Shown: positions 30,589 through 38,902 of the stretch, in pieces | Layout of the letters: every line of letters begins with the position of its first letter | How positions within the stretch are numbered: position 1 is the first letter of the stretch | Source: DATFPK01 sp035264885 | Lineage (GTDB): Bacteria; Actinomycetota; Thermoleophilia; Solirubrobacterales; 70-9 | Direction: 5' to 3' | DNA: 42,320 bases | Assembly (NCBI GenBank): GCA_035264885.1 | Contig: DATFPK010000057.1 | Location: forward strand, 1-42,320 | Position numbers and translations under genes: made by a program | The notes under the pieces: model-generated | What the model was told of the DNA's origin: nothing | What the model saw: the letters and a program-made list of their open reading frames with translations, nothing else | Database searches by the model: none

Positions 30589-31770
30589 GTGGATCTCAGC
30601 CTCTCGCCCTCCGAGGAGCAGCTCCGCGACGAGGTCCGGAGCTGGCTCGAGGAGAACCATCCCGGGCCAGACCCGGAGGGCGAGGGCCTCGACGCCGTCG
30701 TCCGCTTCCGCCGCGACTGGCAGCGGCGCCTCCACGAGGCCGGCTGGGCCGGTATCTCCTGGCCGAAGGAGTACGGCGGCCGCGGCGCGACCCTGATCGA
30801 GCAGGCGATCTTCTCGCAGGAGATGGCCCGGGCAGACGCGCCGCCGCCGGCCAACATCCTCGGCCTGGCGATGGGCGGTCCGGTGGTCATCGCCCACGGC
30901 ACCGAGGAGCAGAAGGGCCGCTATTTGGAGCCGATCCTCTCCGGCGAGGAGATCTGGTGCCAGGGGTTCTCCGAGCCGGAGTCGGGCTCGGACCTCGCCT
31001 CGTTGAAGACCCGGGCGGTCAAGGACGGCGACGAGTGGCTCGTGACCGGGCAGAAGGTCTGGACGACCTTCGCGCAGTACGCGAAGTGGTGCATGCTCGT
31101 CGCCCGTACCGATCCCGACGCCCCCAAGCACCAGGGCCTCACCTACTTCCTGCTCGACATGGAGCAGGAGGGCGTGCAGGTCCGCCCGCTCGTCCAGATC
31201 ACCGGCGAGGGCGAGTTCAACGAGCTTTTCTTCGAGGATGCGCGGATCCCGGACGAGAATGTGATTGGCGGCGTCGGCAACGGCTGGCAGGTCGCGATCA
31301 CAACGCTGATGAACGAGCGCGCCGGGCTCGCCTTCGCGTCGGTCGTCGGGATCCACAAGGCGCTTCGCCAGCTCGCCGACCTCGCGTCGCAGACGCGGGT
31401 CAACGGCTCGAACGCCGCCGACGACGCCCACTACCGCCAGCGGATCGCTCAGCTCTACATCGAGGCCGAGACGATGCGGCTGAACGCCTACCGCGGCCTG
31501 ACGAAGACGATGGAGACCGGCATCCCCGGCCCGGAGGGGTCGCTCGGCAAATGGCAGTGGGCCGACATCAACCAGGCGATCGCCGAGCTGGCGCTCGAGA
31601 TCGAGGGCCCCTACGCGGCGCTCGACCGCGGCGACGAGAACGCCGTCAGCGGCGGCTCGTGGCAATACCAGTTCCTGCGCTCGCGGGCCAACTCGATCGA
31701 GGGCGGAACCACCGACATCCTCAAGAACATCATCGCGGAGCGGGTGCTCGGGCTGCCGAGGCTGAGATGA
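30589..31770 (+). CDS. Acyl-CoA dehydrogenase (FadE type, first of a pair)
   Basis: 393 residues from GTG 30589. The FAD/substrate block is WCQGFSEPESGSDLASLKTRA, then WLVTGQKVWTTFAQYAKW and FNELFFEDARIPDENVIG. The C-terminal catalytic block RSRANSIEGGTTDILKNIIAERVLGLPR carries the Glu base. The enzyme forms the 2,3-double bond of acyl-CoA and passes electrons to ETF. It is followed by a second, different acyl-CoA dehydrogenase gene. Such pairs are known to form heterotetramers in steroid side-chain degradation (FadE28/29 type), which I suggest here by layout only. Confidence 0.92.
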   Translation: MDLSLSPSEEQLRDEVRSWLEENHPGPDPEGEGLDAVVRFRRDWQRRLHEAGWAGISWPKEYGGRGATLIEQAIFSQEMARADAPPPANILGLAMGGPVVIAHGTEEQKGRYLEPILSGEEIWCQGFSEPESGSDLASLKTRAVKDGDEWLVTGQKVWTTFAQYAKWCMLVARTDPDAPKHQGLTYFLLDMEQEGVQVRPLVQITGEGEFNELFFEDARIPDENVIGGVGNGWQVAITTLMNERAGLAFASVVGIHKALRQLADLASQTRVNGSNAADDAHYRQRIAQLYIEAETMRLNAYRGLTKTMETGIPGPEGSLGKWQWADINQAIAELALEIEGPYAALDRGDENAVSGGSWQYQFLRSRANSIEGGTTDILKNIIAERVLGLPRLR

Positions 31771-31775
31771 AGCTC

Positions 31776-31810
31776 GTCGCCAGTCGCCCGTCGCCCGTCG
31801 CCCGTCGCCC
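31776..31810. repeat. Heptamer tandem repeat (GTCGCCC)
   Basis: GTCGCCA followed by four perfect GTCGCCC units. It lies in the 125-bp gap between the two acyl-CoA dehydrogenase genes, which otherwise has only C/G-rich, low-complexity DNA and no clear promoter. A heptamer is not a codon multiple, consistent with non-coding DNA. Slippage-prone, its copy number may vary between strains. Confidence 0.85.
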
Positions 31811-31895
31811 GAGGGCCCAGCGCCCGCGCTGGCACCCAAGCCCAAGCGACCGCAGACAGGAGACGGGGGACCGGACCCCGCACCAGGTCTGAACC

Positions 31896-33023
31896 TTGTA
31901 CTTCGACCTAACCGACGAACAGCAGGCGATCAAGGAGGCGGCGCGGGGCTTCCTCGGCCGCGGCTATTCGAGCGAGCGGATCCGCGAGCTGGCCGACTCC
32001 GACCGCGGCTTCGAGGACTCCGACTGGGCGGGCATGGCCGAGCTCGGCTGGACCGGGCTGGCACTGCCCGAGGAGTACGGCGGACAGGGTCTCGGGATCG
32101 TCGACCTCGCCGTCGTCTTCGAGGAGATGGGCTACGCGCTGGCCCCCTCGCCGCTGCTCTCGAACACCGTCGCCGGACTCGTCCTCGCCCACTGCGGCTC
32201 CGAGGAGCAGAGGGAGCGCTGGCTGGGGCCCCTGGCGGAGGGCGAGGTCCGCGGGACTCCCGCTCTCGTCGACGCGGGCTCCTCCGGGCGGATCGGTGAG
32301 TTCGAGATGGAGGCGCGCGGCGACGGCGACGGCACCGTCCTCGACGGCGAGAAGATCCTCGTCATGGACGCCGACGCGGCGGACTTCCTGGTCGTGGCGA
32401 CCGCCGATGGCCGGCGCCACATCGTCGAACGCGGCGCCGACGGCGTGTCGGTGGCGCCGGCGCGGTCGGTCGACCCGACCCGCAAGCTCTACTCGGTGCG
32501 CTTCGACGGAGTCCGGGTGGCCCCGGGCGGAACGCTTCCCGCCGAAGGTCCGGACTACTTCCCCGTCTTCCAGCGGGTCTGTGTCGCGGTTGCCGCCGAG
32601 CTGACGGGCGTCGCCCAGCGGGCCATGGAGATGGCGGTCGAGTACGCGAAGGAGCGCCAGCAGTTCGGGCGGCCGATCGGCTCCTACCAGGCGGTCTCCC
32701 ACCGCTGCGCCCAGATGCTGCTCGAGACCGAGAACACGCGCTCGGCGACGCTCTATGCGGCCTGGACAGCCGACGCCGAGCCCGAGTCGCTGCCGCTCGC
32801 CGCCTCGATGGCGAAGGCCTACGCTTCGGACGCGGGGATGCGGGTCGCCGACGCCGCGATCCAGGTCCATGGCGGAATCGGCTTCACCTGGGAGCACGAC
32901 CTCCACTTCTTCCTCAAGCGGGCGACGGCGAACGCCGCGATGTTCGGCGACCCGAAGTGGCACCGCGAGCAGGTCGCCGGTCACGTCCTCGCTGAGGTCG
33001 GCGAGGTCGCGGCGGTCGCCTGA
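31896..33023 (+). CDS. Acyl-CoA dehydrogenase (second of a pair)
   Basis: 375 residues from TTG 31896, start chosen because it begins the usual YFDLTDEQQAIKEAARGFL. GWTGLALPEEYGGQGLGIVDLAVVFEEMGYALAP is the N-terminal helical domain; VEYAKERQQFGRPIGSYQAVSHRCAQML is the family's FAD-contact helix. The C-terminus is IQVHGGIGFTWEHDLHFFLKRA, where the usual C-terminal Glu-Gly-Thr catalytic block is not found. This looks like the partner-type subunit of a heteromeric acyl-CoA dehydrogenase. The middle domain is divergent, with little of the usual T-E-x-x-A-G-S-D block. Sure of the family; subunit role is inference. Confidence 0.9.
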   Translation: MYFDLTDEQQAIKEAARGFLGRGYSSERIRELADSDRGFEDSDWAGMAELGWTGLALPEEYGGQGLGIVDLAVVFEEMGYALAPSPLLSNTVAGLVLAHCGSEEQRERWLGPLAEGEVRGTPALVDAGSSGRIGEFEMEARGDGDGTVLDGEKILVMDADAADFLVVATADGRRHIVERGADGVSVAPARSVDPTRKLYSVRFDGVRVAPGGTLPAEGPDYFPVFQRVCVAVAAELTGVAQRAMEMAVEYAKERQQFGRPIGSYQAVSHRCAQMLLETENTRSATLYAAWTADAEPESLPLAASMAKAYASDAGMRVADAAIQVHGGIGFTWEHDLHFFLKRATANAAMFGDPKWHREQVAGHVLAEVGEVAAVA

Positions 33024-33049
33024 GCTGGGTCGGCCGGACATTGGGTGCG

Positions 33050-34069
33050 ATGGAGCGGATCTCGGTCGCGGCGATCGGGACCACGGTCGCCGACCTCGAG
33101 GAGGAGACGCGGCGGGCCGAGGCGGCCGGGATCGAGTGCGTGTGGGCGCCTGAGCTCTTCCGCAGCTCGGTGACCCAGGCCGCCTACCTGGCGGCGAAGA
33201 CCGAGCGGATCGACGTGGCCACCGGAATCGCGTGGGCCTTCACCCGCAGCCCGTTCATCCTCGCCATCACGGCGCTCGACGTCGACGAGATGTCGGGCGG
33301 GCGGTTCCGGCTCGGTCTCGGCGCCGGCGTCAAGCGGCTCAACGAGACCTGGCACAACGCCGACTACGGCCGGCCGGCGCCGCACCTCCGGGAGGCGGTC
33401 GAGGCGACCCGTCTGATCATGAGCCAGGCCGCAGGCGGCGAGCCGATCCGCTTCGAGGGGGAGTACTACGACATCGACATCAAGGGCTGGGTCCGGCCCC
33501 ACCCCGCCGCGCGCGAGTCGGTCCCGATCTACACGGCCGCGGTCCAGGCCGGGATGTCGAGGATGGCCGGCGACGTCGCCGACGGCCTGATCGGCCACCC
33601 GATCCAGTCGCTGCGCTGGATCGACGAGGTGGTCGTGCCGGGCTTCGAAACCGGACTCGGGCGCTCCGGCCGCGACCGCTCCTCGTTCGACTACCTGCCG
33701 ACGGTCTGCTGCGCGATCGACGACGACCAGGCCCGCGCCTACGACCTCGCCCGCCGGACGATCTCCTTCTACGCGACCGTCAGGACCTACATGCCGCTCT
33801 GGGAGCTGCACGGGTTCGAGGGCGAGGCGGCAGAGGCGTCCGCCGCGTTCCGCCGCGGCGACCTCGCAGCCGTTCCGGCCGCGATCAGCGACGAGATGGT
33901 CGACGCCTACTGCGCCGCCGGCCCGCTCGACAAGGTGCGCCGTCGAGTCGAGGAAACCGCGGAGCGCGCCGACGGGGTCTTCCTCACCCCGCCCACCTAC
34001 TTCATCTCGGCCGAGGAGCTGAGCGAATACCAGCACCGCCTGATCGCGGCGTTCGGCCCGGCCGCCTAG
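33050..34069 (+). CDS. LLM-class (F420/flavin-dependent) oxidoreductase
   Basis: 339 residues from ATG 33050 (TTG 33041 is a weaker option). The TIM-barrel family signature is visible: RRAEAAGIECVWAPELFR, then RIDVATGIAWAFTRSPFILAITALDVDEMSGGRFRLGLGAG and the later VPIYTAAVQAGMSRMAGDVADGLIGHP. LLM enzymes use FMN or F420 for oxidations of ketones, alkanes or CoA esters; actinobacterial members are often F420-dependent. It follows the second acyl-CoA dehydrogenase by 26 bp in the same direction, so it probably works in the same catabolic route. Substrate and cofactor are not fixed by sequence. Confidence 0.9.
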   Translation: MERISVAAIGTTVADLEEETRRAEAAGIECVWAPELFRSSVTQAAYLAAKTERIDVATGIAWAFTRSPFILAITALDVDEMSGGRFRLGLGAGVKRLNETWHNADYGRPAPHLREAVEATRLIMSQAAGGEPIRFEGEYYDIDIKGWVRPHPAARESVPIYTAAVQAGMSRMAGDVADGLIGHPIQSLRWIDEVVVPGFETGLGRSGRDRSSFDYLPTVCCAIDDDQARAYDLARRTISFYATVRTYMPLWELHGFEGEAAEASAAFRRGDLAAVPAAISDEMVDAYCAAGPLDKVRRRVEETAERADGVFLTPPTYFISAEELSEYQHRLIAAFGPAA

Positions 34070-34075
34070 GTTGCG

Positions 34076-34112
34076 TGGCCCGAAACCGCGGAATACGTAG
34101 GGGAACGGGCCA
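34076..34112. terminator. Weak convergent terminator candidate
   Basis: TGGCCCG (34076-34082) and CGGGCCA (34106-34112) pair across a 23-nt loop in the 63-bp gap between two convergent genes, and TTTT follows 8 nt later on the plus strand. The large loop makes this uncertain. Confidence 0.3.
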
Positions 34113-34132
34113 GACGACGCTTTTCCCGCGCG

Positions 34133-34801
34133 TCAGTCCGGCAGCCGGTCGACGAAACGCTCGAACTCGCCCATGTCCGTCACCTCGGGGCCGTGGCCGG
34201 GGAGGATCAGGCTCGGATTGAGCTCGCCGAGCTTGCGGATCGAGCGCCGGTTCTCGGCGGGGTCGTAGGTGAAGGCCTCCGGGGGCTCACGGACGCCGGG
34301 CAGGGTCGTGGCGTAGCTCATGTTGCGGATCACGTCGCCGCAGATCGCGACGCGGTCGGACTCGCGGAAGAAGATCACCTCGCCGCGGGCATGACCGGGC
34401 GCGTGGACGACCTCGAACCCGGCCACCTCATCGCCCTCGTTCAACACCCGGTCGACCTTGTGCGGTGGCCCCTGCCAGATCCTGCGGATCACCTTGTTGA
34501 CCGGGTTCTCGCGGCCGGCCTCCTGGATCGGCCGCCGGCCCTCCATCGCGTCGACGTCGTCGGCGTGGCAGGCGAGCGGAATGTCGCGGTCCTCGCAGAC
34601 CGCCTTCGCCGATCCCTGGTGGTCGGGGTGTACGTGGGTGAGGGCGAGGAGCGCGAGACCGTGGCCCCGGGTCTGGTTGAGGATCCGGCGCCGGTCCCAG
34701 GTCCGGCCGGCATCGATCAGCACGTCCTCGGCGAGGTAGACGTTGATCGTCGGGCGCGGGACCTCCTTCAGGCGCCAGATCCCGGGTGCCAGCTCCTTCA
34801 C
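34133..34801 (-). CDS. MBL-fold metallo-hydrolase
   Basis: 222 residues. The HxHxDH motif is THVHPDHQGS (about 56-65), the third His is in VVHAPGHARGEVIFF, the bridging Asp in VAICGDVIRN, and the last His in LILPGHGPEV. The N-terminus, LAPGIWRLKEVPRPTINVYLAED, is typical of the small glyoxalase-II/lactonase-like group. All zinc ligands are present, so it should be an active hydrolase; the substrate is not known. Its start is 20 bp past the stop of the methyltransferase gene, so it is probably the last gene of a minus-strand operon. Confidence 0.9.
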   Translation of the reverse strand: MKELAPGIWRLKEVPRPTINVYLAEDVLIDAGRTWDRRRILNQTRGHGLALLALTHVHPDHQGSAKAVCEDRDIPLACHADDVDAMEGRRPIQEAGRENPVNKVIRRIWQGPPHKVDRVLNEGDEVAGFEVVHAPGHARGEVIFFRESDRVAICGDVIRNMSYATTLPGVREPPEAFTYDPAENRRSIRKLGELNPSLILPGHGPEVTDMGEFERFVDRLPD

Positions 34802-34821
34802 GCGGCGGAGCCTACGCGAGC

Positions 34822-35613
34822 CTAGGCGCCCACGGCCAGCCGCCCCCCGACGAACTGCACGAGCCCGCTGAGCCGCTGGTGAATGTCGGCGAACCCGCGG
34901 TGCTCGAGCGCCTCGGCGACCTCATCCTGGCCGAAGACCCGCATCCCGCTGAGCCGCTCGCTGATCGGCTTGAAGGGTCCGCGGGGCGCGAGCTTGCGCT
35001 GAACCGAGGTCATCACCGCGATCCGGCCGCCGGGAGTCAGTACCCGGGTCATCTCGTCAAGACCACCGAGCGGGTCGTCGAAGAGGTGGAGGGCGGCGAA
35101 GCAGCAGACCGCGTCGAAGCTCTCGTCCACGAACGGCAGGTCGGTCGCGTCGCCGCGGATCAGGGCGAGGTTGTCCGGACCGGAGCGGCGCAGCTCGGAG
35201 GCGCCCCGCTCGAGCATCGTCGCGGAGGCGTCGAGGCCGACGACCAGGCCGGAATCGCCGACCACCCGGGCGAATGCACGCGAGAAGTTGCCGGGGCCGC
35301 AGGCGACGTCAAGGACGCCGTCGCCGGGCCGCAGCCCGAGGAGCAGCCGCGCGATCCGGATCTCCTCCTGCATGCCCGGCCCGGTGAAGCCCTTGGCGAC
35401 CTGGCCGAGGGCGGGTCGCCACCAGCGTTCGTAGATCTGCGGCACGACGCCGGTGTTCATCAGGTCCTGGGTGGCGCCGGTCGACTCGAGGTCGTCCTCG
35501 AGCAGGTCGAGGTAGGGCGTGTCTCCGGCGGCCCGGGCCTTCTTCCGTGCCTCCGGCCGCAGCAGCGGCAGCGCGCGCCCAAGCGCGGAGTCCTTTCGCG
35601 GCGCCTTCGTCAC
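34822..35613 (-). CDS. Class I SAM-dependent methyltransferase
   Basis: 263 residues from GTG 35613, which overlaps the stop of the 78-residue gene by four bases. Motif I is GVLDVACGPGNFSRAFARVV, the acidic loop VVGLDASATMLERGASEL, motif II GDATDLPFVDESFDAVCCFAALHLF. An N-terminal about 75-residue segment (GDTPYLDLLEDDLESTGATQDLMNT) is not part of the core. UbiE/type 11-like methyltransferases with small lipid or quinone-like substrates show this arrangement. The substrate is unknown. Confidence 0.88.
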   Translation of the reverse strand: MTKAPRKDSALGRALPLLRPEARKKARAAGDTPYLDLLEDDLESTGATQDLMNTGVVPQIYERWWRPALGQVAKGFTGPGMQEEIRIARLLLGLRPGDGVLDVACGPGNFSRAFARVVGDSGLVVGLDASATMLERGASELRRSGPDNLALIRGDATDLPFVDESFDAVCCFAALHLFDDPLGGLDEMTRVLTPGGRIAVMTSVQRKLAPRGPFKPISERLSGMRVFGQDEVAEALEHRGFADIHQRLSGLVQFVGGRLAVGA

Positions 35614-35846
35614 CGGACGCCGCGCGGCTCGCCGCTGTGCCGGGCCAGGTCCTCGAGCTCGGCGATCTTGCGCTCCCCGTAGGCGCGCACGGAGTCATCG
35701 GGGGGAAGCGCGTCGATCAGGCCGCGCACGCGGTCGCGGACCTGGAGCGCGAAGTGCGGCGTGACGGCGCCGGTGAGGGCGCGGACATCCTCGATCGTGA
35801 CCGGCTGCGCGGGGTCGACGAACTCGGGCCGCTGCGCTTCGCTCAC
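35610..35846 (-). CDS. Small protein, function unknown
   Basis: 78 residues from GTG 35846. The N-terminus (SEAQRPEFVDPAQPVTIEDVRALTGAVTPHFALQ) is followed by RDRVRGLIDALPPDDSVRAYGERKIAELEDLARH, two helices with a charged pattern. Start and stop both overlap neighbouring genes by four bases (GTGA at each end), so it is translated from a coupled operon with the cell-wall-binding-repeat protein upstream and the methyltransferase downstream. I do not recognise a family. Confidence 0.7.
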   Translation of the reverse strand: MSEAQRPEFVDPAQPVTIEDVRALTGAVTPHFALQVRDRVRGLIDALPPDDSVRAYGERKIAELEDLARHSGEPRGVR

Positions 35847-37423
35847 GGGTTGCCCTTTCCGGGCTTGCCCCGCGCCGTGTCGCTCGGCCGCTTCTCGGGC
35901 TCCGGCTCGGCGCTCGGGATCCTCGCCAGCTCGGCGAGGTCGTCGAGGGCGGCCTGCTGGCTCACGTCGATCGCTTCCTGGTCGCCGATCACCCAGATGT
36001 GGTTGTACAGAGCGCGGGTCGGATCGGTCCGGTAGCCGGGCTTCACGTCGAGCAGGTAGCCGCGGAGCGCACCGGGCAGCGTGGTCGGGTCGTCGGTCAG
36101 CAGGAGGGGCCCCCACGTCCCGCTCGCCGACAGCGGCGCCGCGGCAACGGCGTCGAGCGGCCGGTCGCTGCGGGCGACGACGAAGCCATGGCCGGGGTCG
36201 TTGATGTTCCAGCCGAAGGCGCCATCGGAGTATCGGGCGAAGTCGACCGAGCTCGTGACCGGGTCGTCGCTGCCCACCCTGCGCACGGTCCGGCCGCCCT
36301 TCGAGATCGCTCGCAGCACGTGCGAGGAAACCGCCGACGAGGGACCGAGCACGTACACGGGGACCTTCTTGTGGCGAGCGAGGGCCGCGGCCGTCGGCTT
36401 CGGCAGGCGGTCGGGGTCGGCGAACAGGACCGGGTCCCCGGAGCGGGCGGCCCAGGCCGCCGCCGGCGCCGCGAAGTCGGGCCGCTCGGCGCTGGTGACG
36501 ACGATGTGATCGGGCGGCCCGGCGACGAGCTGGTCGTGGAGCTTCTCGATGGCGGCCGCGGTCGCGGCCGGGTCGGCTCCGCCCAGCCGGCGGACGTTCA
36601 GCCCGGAGGGGACCGAGGCGTCGTCGATCGCGAACGCCTGAACGCCGTCGGTCTGTACCGCTCCTTCGGGCGACAGCGCGTCGAGCGCCTCGGCGGTGAC
36701 GGTTGGGACGGAGTCGGGATCGGAGAGCAGCGCAGGGGCGCGGACCGGCTCGGCCATCAGGACGGCTGCGGCAATGCCGGCCTGCCAGTCGTCGGGGGGG
36801 ATGAGGGTCACCGCCACCGGCCGGTCGACCCCGCCCGACGAGGGATACGTAGCCAGCGCGACGCCGGCCGCGTTGGCGGCCGGATCGCTGCCGCCGACCC
36901 GGGTCGTGTTCTTGGTCGCGAAGGCGGGGAAGCCGATCTCCTCGGCCGCCTCGGCGCCCCCGCCGGCCTTCGGCTTGCTGGGTTCCGGTTTCGCGCCACC
37001 CGAGACCGTGGGCGCGGGGGCCGGGGCGCTCCCCTCGTCGCCGTCGAAGACGCCCGCCGCCGCCAGGACCGCCGCCGTCGCCCCGAGGACGACGACCAGC
37101 GCCGCCAGCGCCGCCAGCGGCACCGGCAGCCCGAGGATCCGGCGCCGGCCCGGCGCGTCCTGCGGCGTCGTTTCGGCCTTCGGCGCGGCTGCCGCCGGCT
37201 TCCCGGCTCCGGGCCTCGCGGCCTCCGTCGGTTCCGCGGGGCTCGGGGCGTCGGTGGCCTCCGGCGCAGCGGCCGCCGGCCTGCCGCTCTCGGCCGGCTC
37301 CTGGGCCTCGATCTCGACCGTGGCCTTCTGGTCCTCCGGTGGGGTGGAGGCGTTGATCGGCCGCTCGCCGAGCCGCAGGCGCCGGGGGTCGAGTCGGCGC
37401 CGGAGGTTTTCGAAGCGGCTCAC
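35843..37423 (-). CDS. Membrane-anchored protein with cell-wall-binding repeats
   Basis: 526 residues from GTG 37423; GTG 37447 would add 8 but lies on a palindromic operator. Residues about 1-95 are a cytoplasmic, Ala/Pro-rich segment, then one membrane helix (LAALAALVVVLGATAAVLAAAGVF). The outside part begins with a Pro/Ala linker and has three repeat-like units of the cell-wall-binding repeat 2 (PF04122) type: TTRVGGSDPAANAAGVALATYP, then NVRRLGGADPAATAAAIEKL, and TVRRVGSDDPVTSSVDFARYS. Strands such as VYVLGPSSAVSSHVL are typical. These modules bind wall polymers or act in surface processes. Its downstream partners are a small protein, a methyltransferase and an MBL hydrolase. Confidence 0.83.
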   Translation of the reverse strand: MSRFENLRRRLDPRRLRLGERPINASTPPEDQKATVEIEAQEPAESGRPAAAAPEATDAPSPAEPTEAARPGAGKPAAAAPKAETTPQDAPGRRRILGLPVPLAALAALVVVLGATAAVLAAAGVFDGDEGSAPAPAPTVSGGAKPEPSKPKAGGGAEAAEEIGFPAFATKNTTRVGGSDPAANAAGVALATYPSSGGVDRPVAVTLIPPDDWQAGIAAAVLMAEPVRAPALLSDPDSVPTVTAEALDALSPEGAVQTDGVQAFAIDDASVPSGLNVRRLGGADPAATAAAIEKLHDQLVAGPPDHIVVTSAERPDFAAPAAAWAARSGDPVLFADPDRLPKPTAAALARHKKVPVYVLGPSSAVSSHVLRAISKGGRTVRRVGSDDPVTSSVDFARYSDGAFGWNINDPGHGFVVARSDRPLDAVAAAPLSASGTWGPLLLTDDPTTLPGALRGYLLDVKPGYRTDPTRALYNHIWVIGDQEAIDVSQQAALDDLAELARIPSAEPEPEKRPSDTARGKPGKGNP

Positions 37424-37446
37424 GGGCCGAACGGTAATCGACCGCA

Positions 37447-37462
37447 CTGACTGGCCGGTCAG
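37447..37462. promoter_or_regulatory. Palindromic operator A (TetR-type) upstream of acyl-CoA dehydrogenase
   Basis: CTGAC-TGGCCG-GTCAG, near-perfect, same geometry as the site at 27086. It adjoins the start region of the minus-strand cell-wall-binding gene and lies about 87 nt upstream of the acyl-CoA dehydrogenase ATG. Confidence 0.65.
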
Positions 37463-37482
37463 CTAGCCTTCCCGCGGGTTGA

Positions 37483-37498
37483 TTGACCAGTCAGTCAA
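37483..37498. promoter_or_regulatory. Palindromic operator B (TetR-type) upstream of acyl-CoA dehydrogenase
   Basis: TTGAC-CAGTCA-GTCAA, second site of the same type, centred 36 bp from operator A and about 50 nt before the acyl-CoA dehydrogenase ATG. On the minus strand it reads TTGACTGACTGGTCAA, very close to the 27 kb site. Confidence 0.7.
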
Positions 37499-37548
37499 CG
37501 GGCCGAGCCGCCTGGCCTCGGCCCCGACCGGAATCGAAAGGGAGCTGC

Positions 37549-38862
37549 ATGGACTTCGCACTGAATGGCGAGCAGCAGGAGTTCCGTGACCACTGCCGCA
37601 GGTTCGCGCGCGAGGTGATCCGCCCGGCGGCGCTCGAGCACGACGCGAACGAGAGCACGCCGTGGGAGGTGATTCGCGAGGCTCGCGCCTGGGGGCTTCA
37701 CGGCATCGAGCACATCCAGCGGATGGGCGAGGACCCGGACGGCCTGAAGTCCGTGATCTACGCGGAGGAGCTCCATTGGGGCTGCGCCGGCATCGCGCTG
37801 GCGATCACCGCGTCCTCGCTGGGGGCGGCCGGCATCGCGTCCTCCGGCACCCCGGAGCAGATCGCCCGGTGGGTCCCGGAGTGCTTCGGGCTCGGCGAGG
37901 AGATCAAGCTCGGCGCCTACGCGGTCACCGAGCCACAGGCCGGCTCCGACGTCAAGAGCCTCAAGACGACGGCGAGGCTCGACGGCGACGAGTGGGTCCT
38001 CAACGGGACCAAGGTCTTCATCACCAACGGCGGGATCGCCGACGTCCACGTGGTGGTCGCCACGGTCGATCCCGAGCTGGGGACGCGGGGCCAGGCCTCG
38101 TTCGTCGTGCCCAAGGGGACGCCCGGGCTCAGCCAGGGCAAGAAGGAGACGAAGCTTGGGATCCGGGCCTCCCACACGGCCGAGGTCATCCTCGAGGACT
38201 GCCGGGTGCCCGCCGATCATCTGCTCGGCGGCATGGAGAAGCTCGAGCGCAAGCTCGAGCGGGCCAGGTCCGGCCAGCGCGCGCGGTCGGCGGACGCCCT
38301 CGCCACCTTCGAGGTCACCCGGCCGCTGGTCGGCGCCTCGGCGCTGGGGATCGCCCAGGCCGCCTACGAGTCGGCGCTCGAGCAGCTCCAGGGCCGGGCC
38401 GAGTTCGGCACGCCCCTGCTCGGGTCCCAGCGGGTGCAGCAGGTCCTCGCCGACGTGGCGACCGAGATCGAGTCGGCCCGGCTGCTGGTCCAGCGGGCCG
38501 CCTGGATGGGGCGCAACGGCGTGCCGATGACGGGCGGCCAAGGCTCGATGTCGAAGCTGAAGGCGGGCGACGTCGCGATGTGGGCGACGACGAGGCTGAT
38601 GGACCTGGTCGGCCCGAGCGCCTGGGAGATTGGTAACCAGCTGGAGAAGTGCTTCCGCGACGCCAAGATCTACCAGCTGTTCGAGGGCACGGCCGAGATC
38701 CAGCGCCTGGTCATCGCGCGGATGCAGACGCGCGAGTACAGCCAGCGGCTCGGCTCCGCCGAGGAGCCCGCCGAGGCGGTCGGCGGCTCCGTCGCCGCGA
38801 CCGCGAACGGCTCCGGCAACGGTGCCGCCCCGGTCCCCGACGCGGAGCCCGCCGCCGCCTGA
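37549..38862 (+). CDS. Acyl-CoA dehydrogenase
   Basis: 437 residues from ATG 37549. Conserved blocks: LGAYAVTEPQAGSDVKSLKTTARLDGDEWVLNG, then KVFITNGGIADVHVVVA, KKETKLGIRASHTAEVILEDCRVPADHLLGG, and the catalytic YQLFEGTAEIQRLVIAR with Glu379. All marks of an active enzyme are present. A C-terminal Ala-rich tail (GSVAATANGSGNGAAPVPD) is not part of the fold. Two palindromic operators sit in its promoter, as at the thiolase/hydroxyacyl-CoA dehydrogenase pair, suggesting the same acyl-CoA-responsive regulator. Chain-length preference is not known. Confidence 0.95.
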   Translation: MDFALNGEQQEFRDHCRRFAREVIRPAALEHDANESTPWEVIREARAWGLHGIEHIQRMGEDPDGLKSVIYAEELHWGCAGIALAITASSLGAAGIASSGTPEQIARWVPECFGLGEEIKLGAYAVTEPQAGSDVKSLKTTARLDGDEWVLNGTKVFITNGGIADVHVVVATVDPELGTRGQASFVVPKGTPGLSQGKKETKLGIRASHTAEVILEDCRVPADHLLGGMEKLERKLERARSGQRARSADALATFEVTRPLVGASALGIAQAAYESALEQLQGRAEFGTPLLGSQRVQQVLADVATEIESARLLVQRAAWMGRNGVPMTGGQGSMSKLKAGDVAMWATTRLMDLVGPSAWEIGNQLEKCFRDAKIYQLFEGTAEIQRLVIARMQTREYSQRLGSAEEPAEAVGGSVAATANGSGNGAAPVPDAEPAAA

Positions 38863-38902
38863 AGCGCCTGTGGACGCCCCGGGCCCGACTAGGCTCGGGG
38901 CG

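Noticed and set aside
31776..31810. CRISPR-like repeat
   Set aside because: Units of 7 bp without spacers; a simple tandem repeat.
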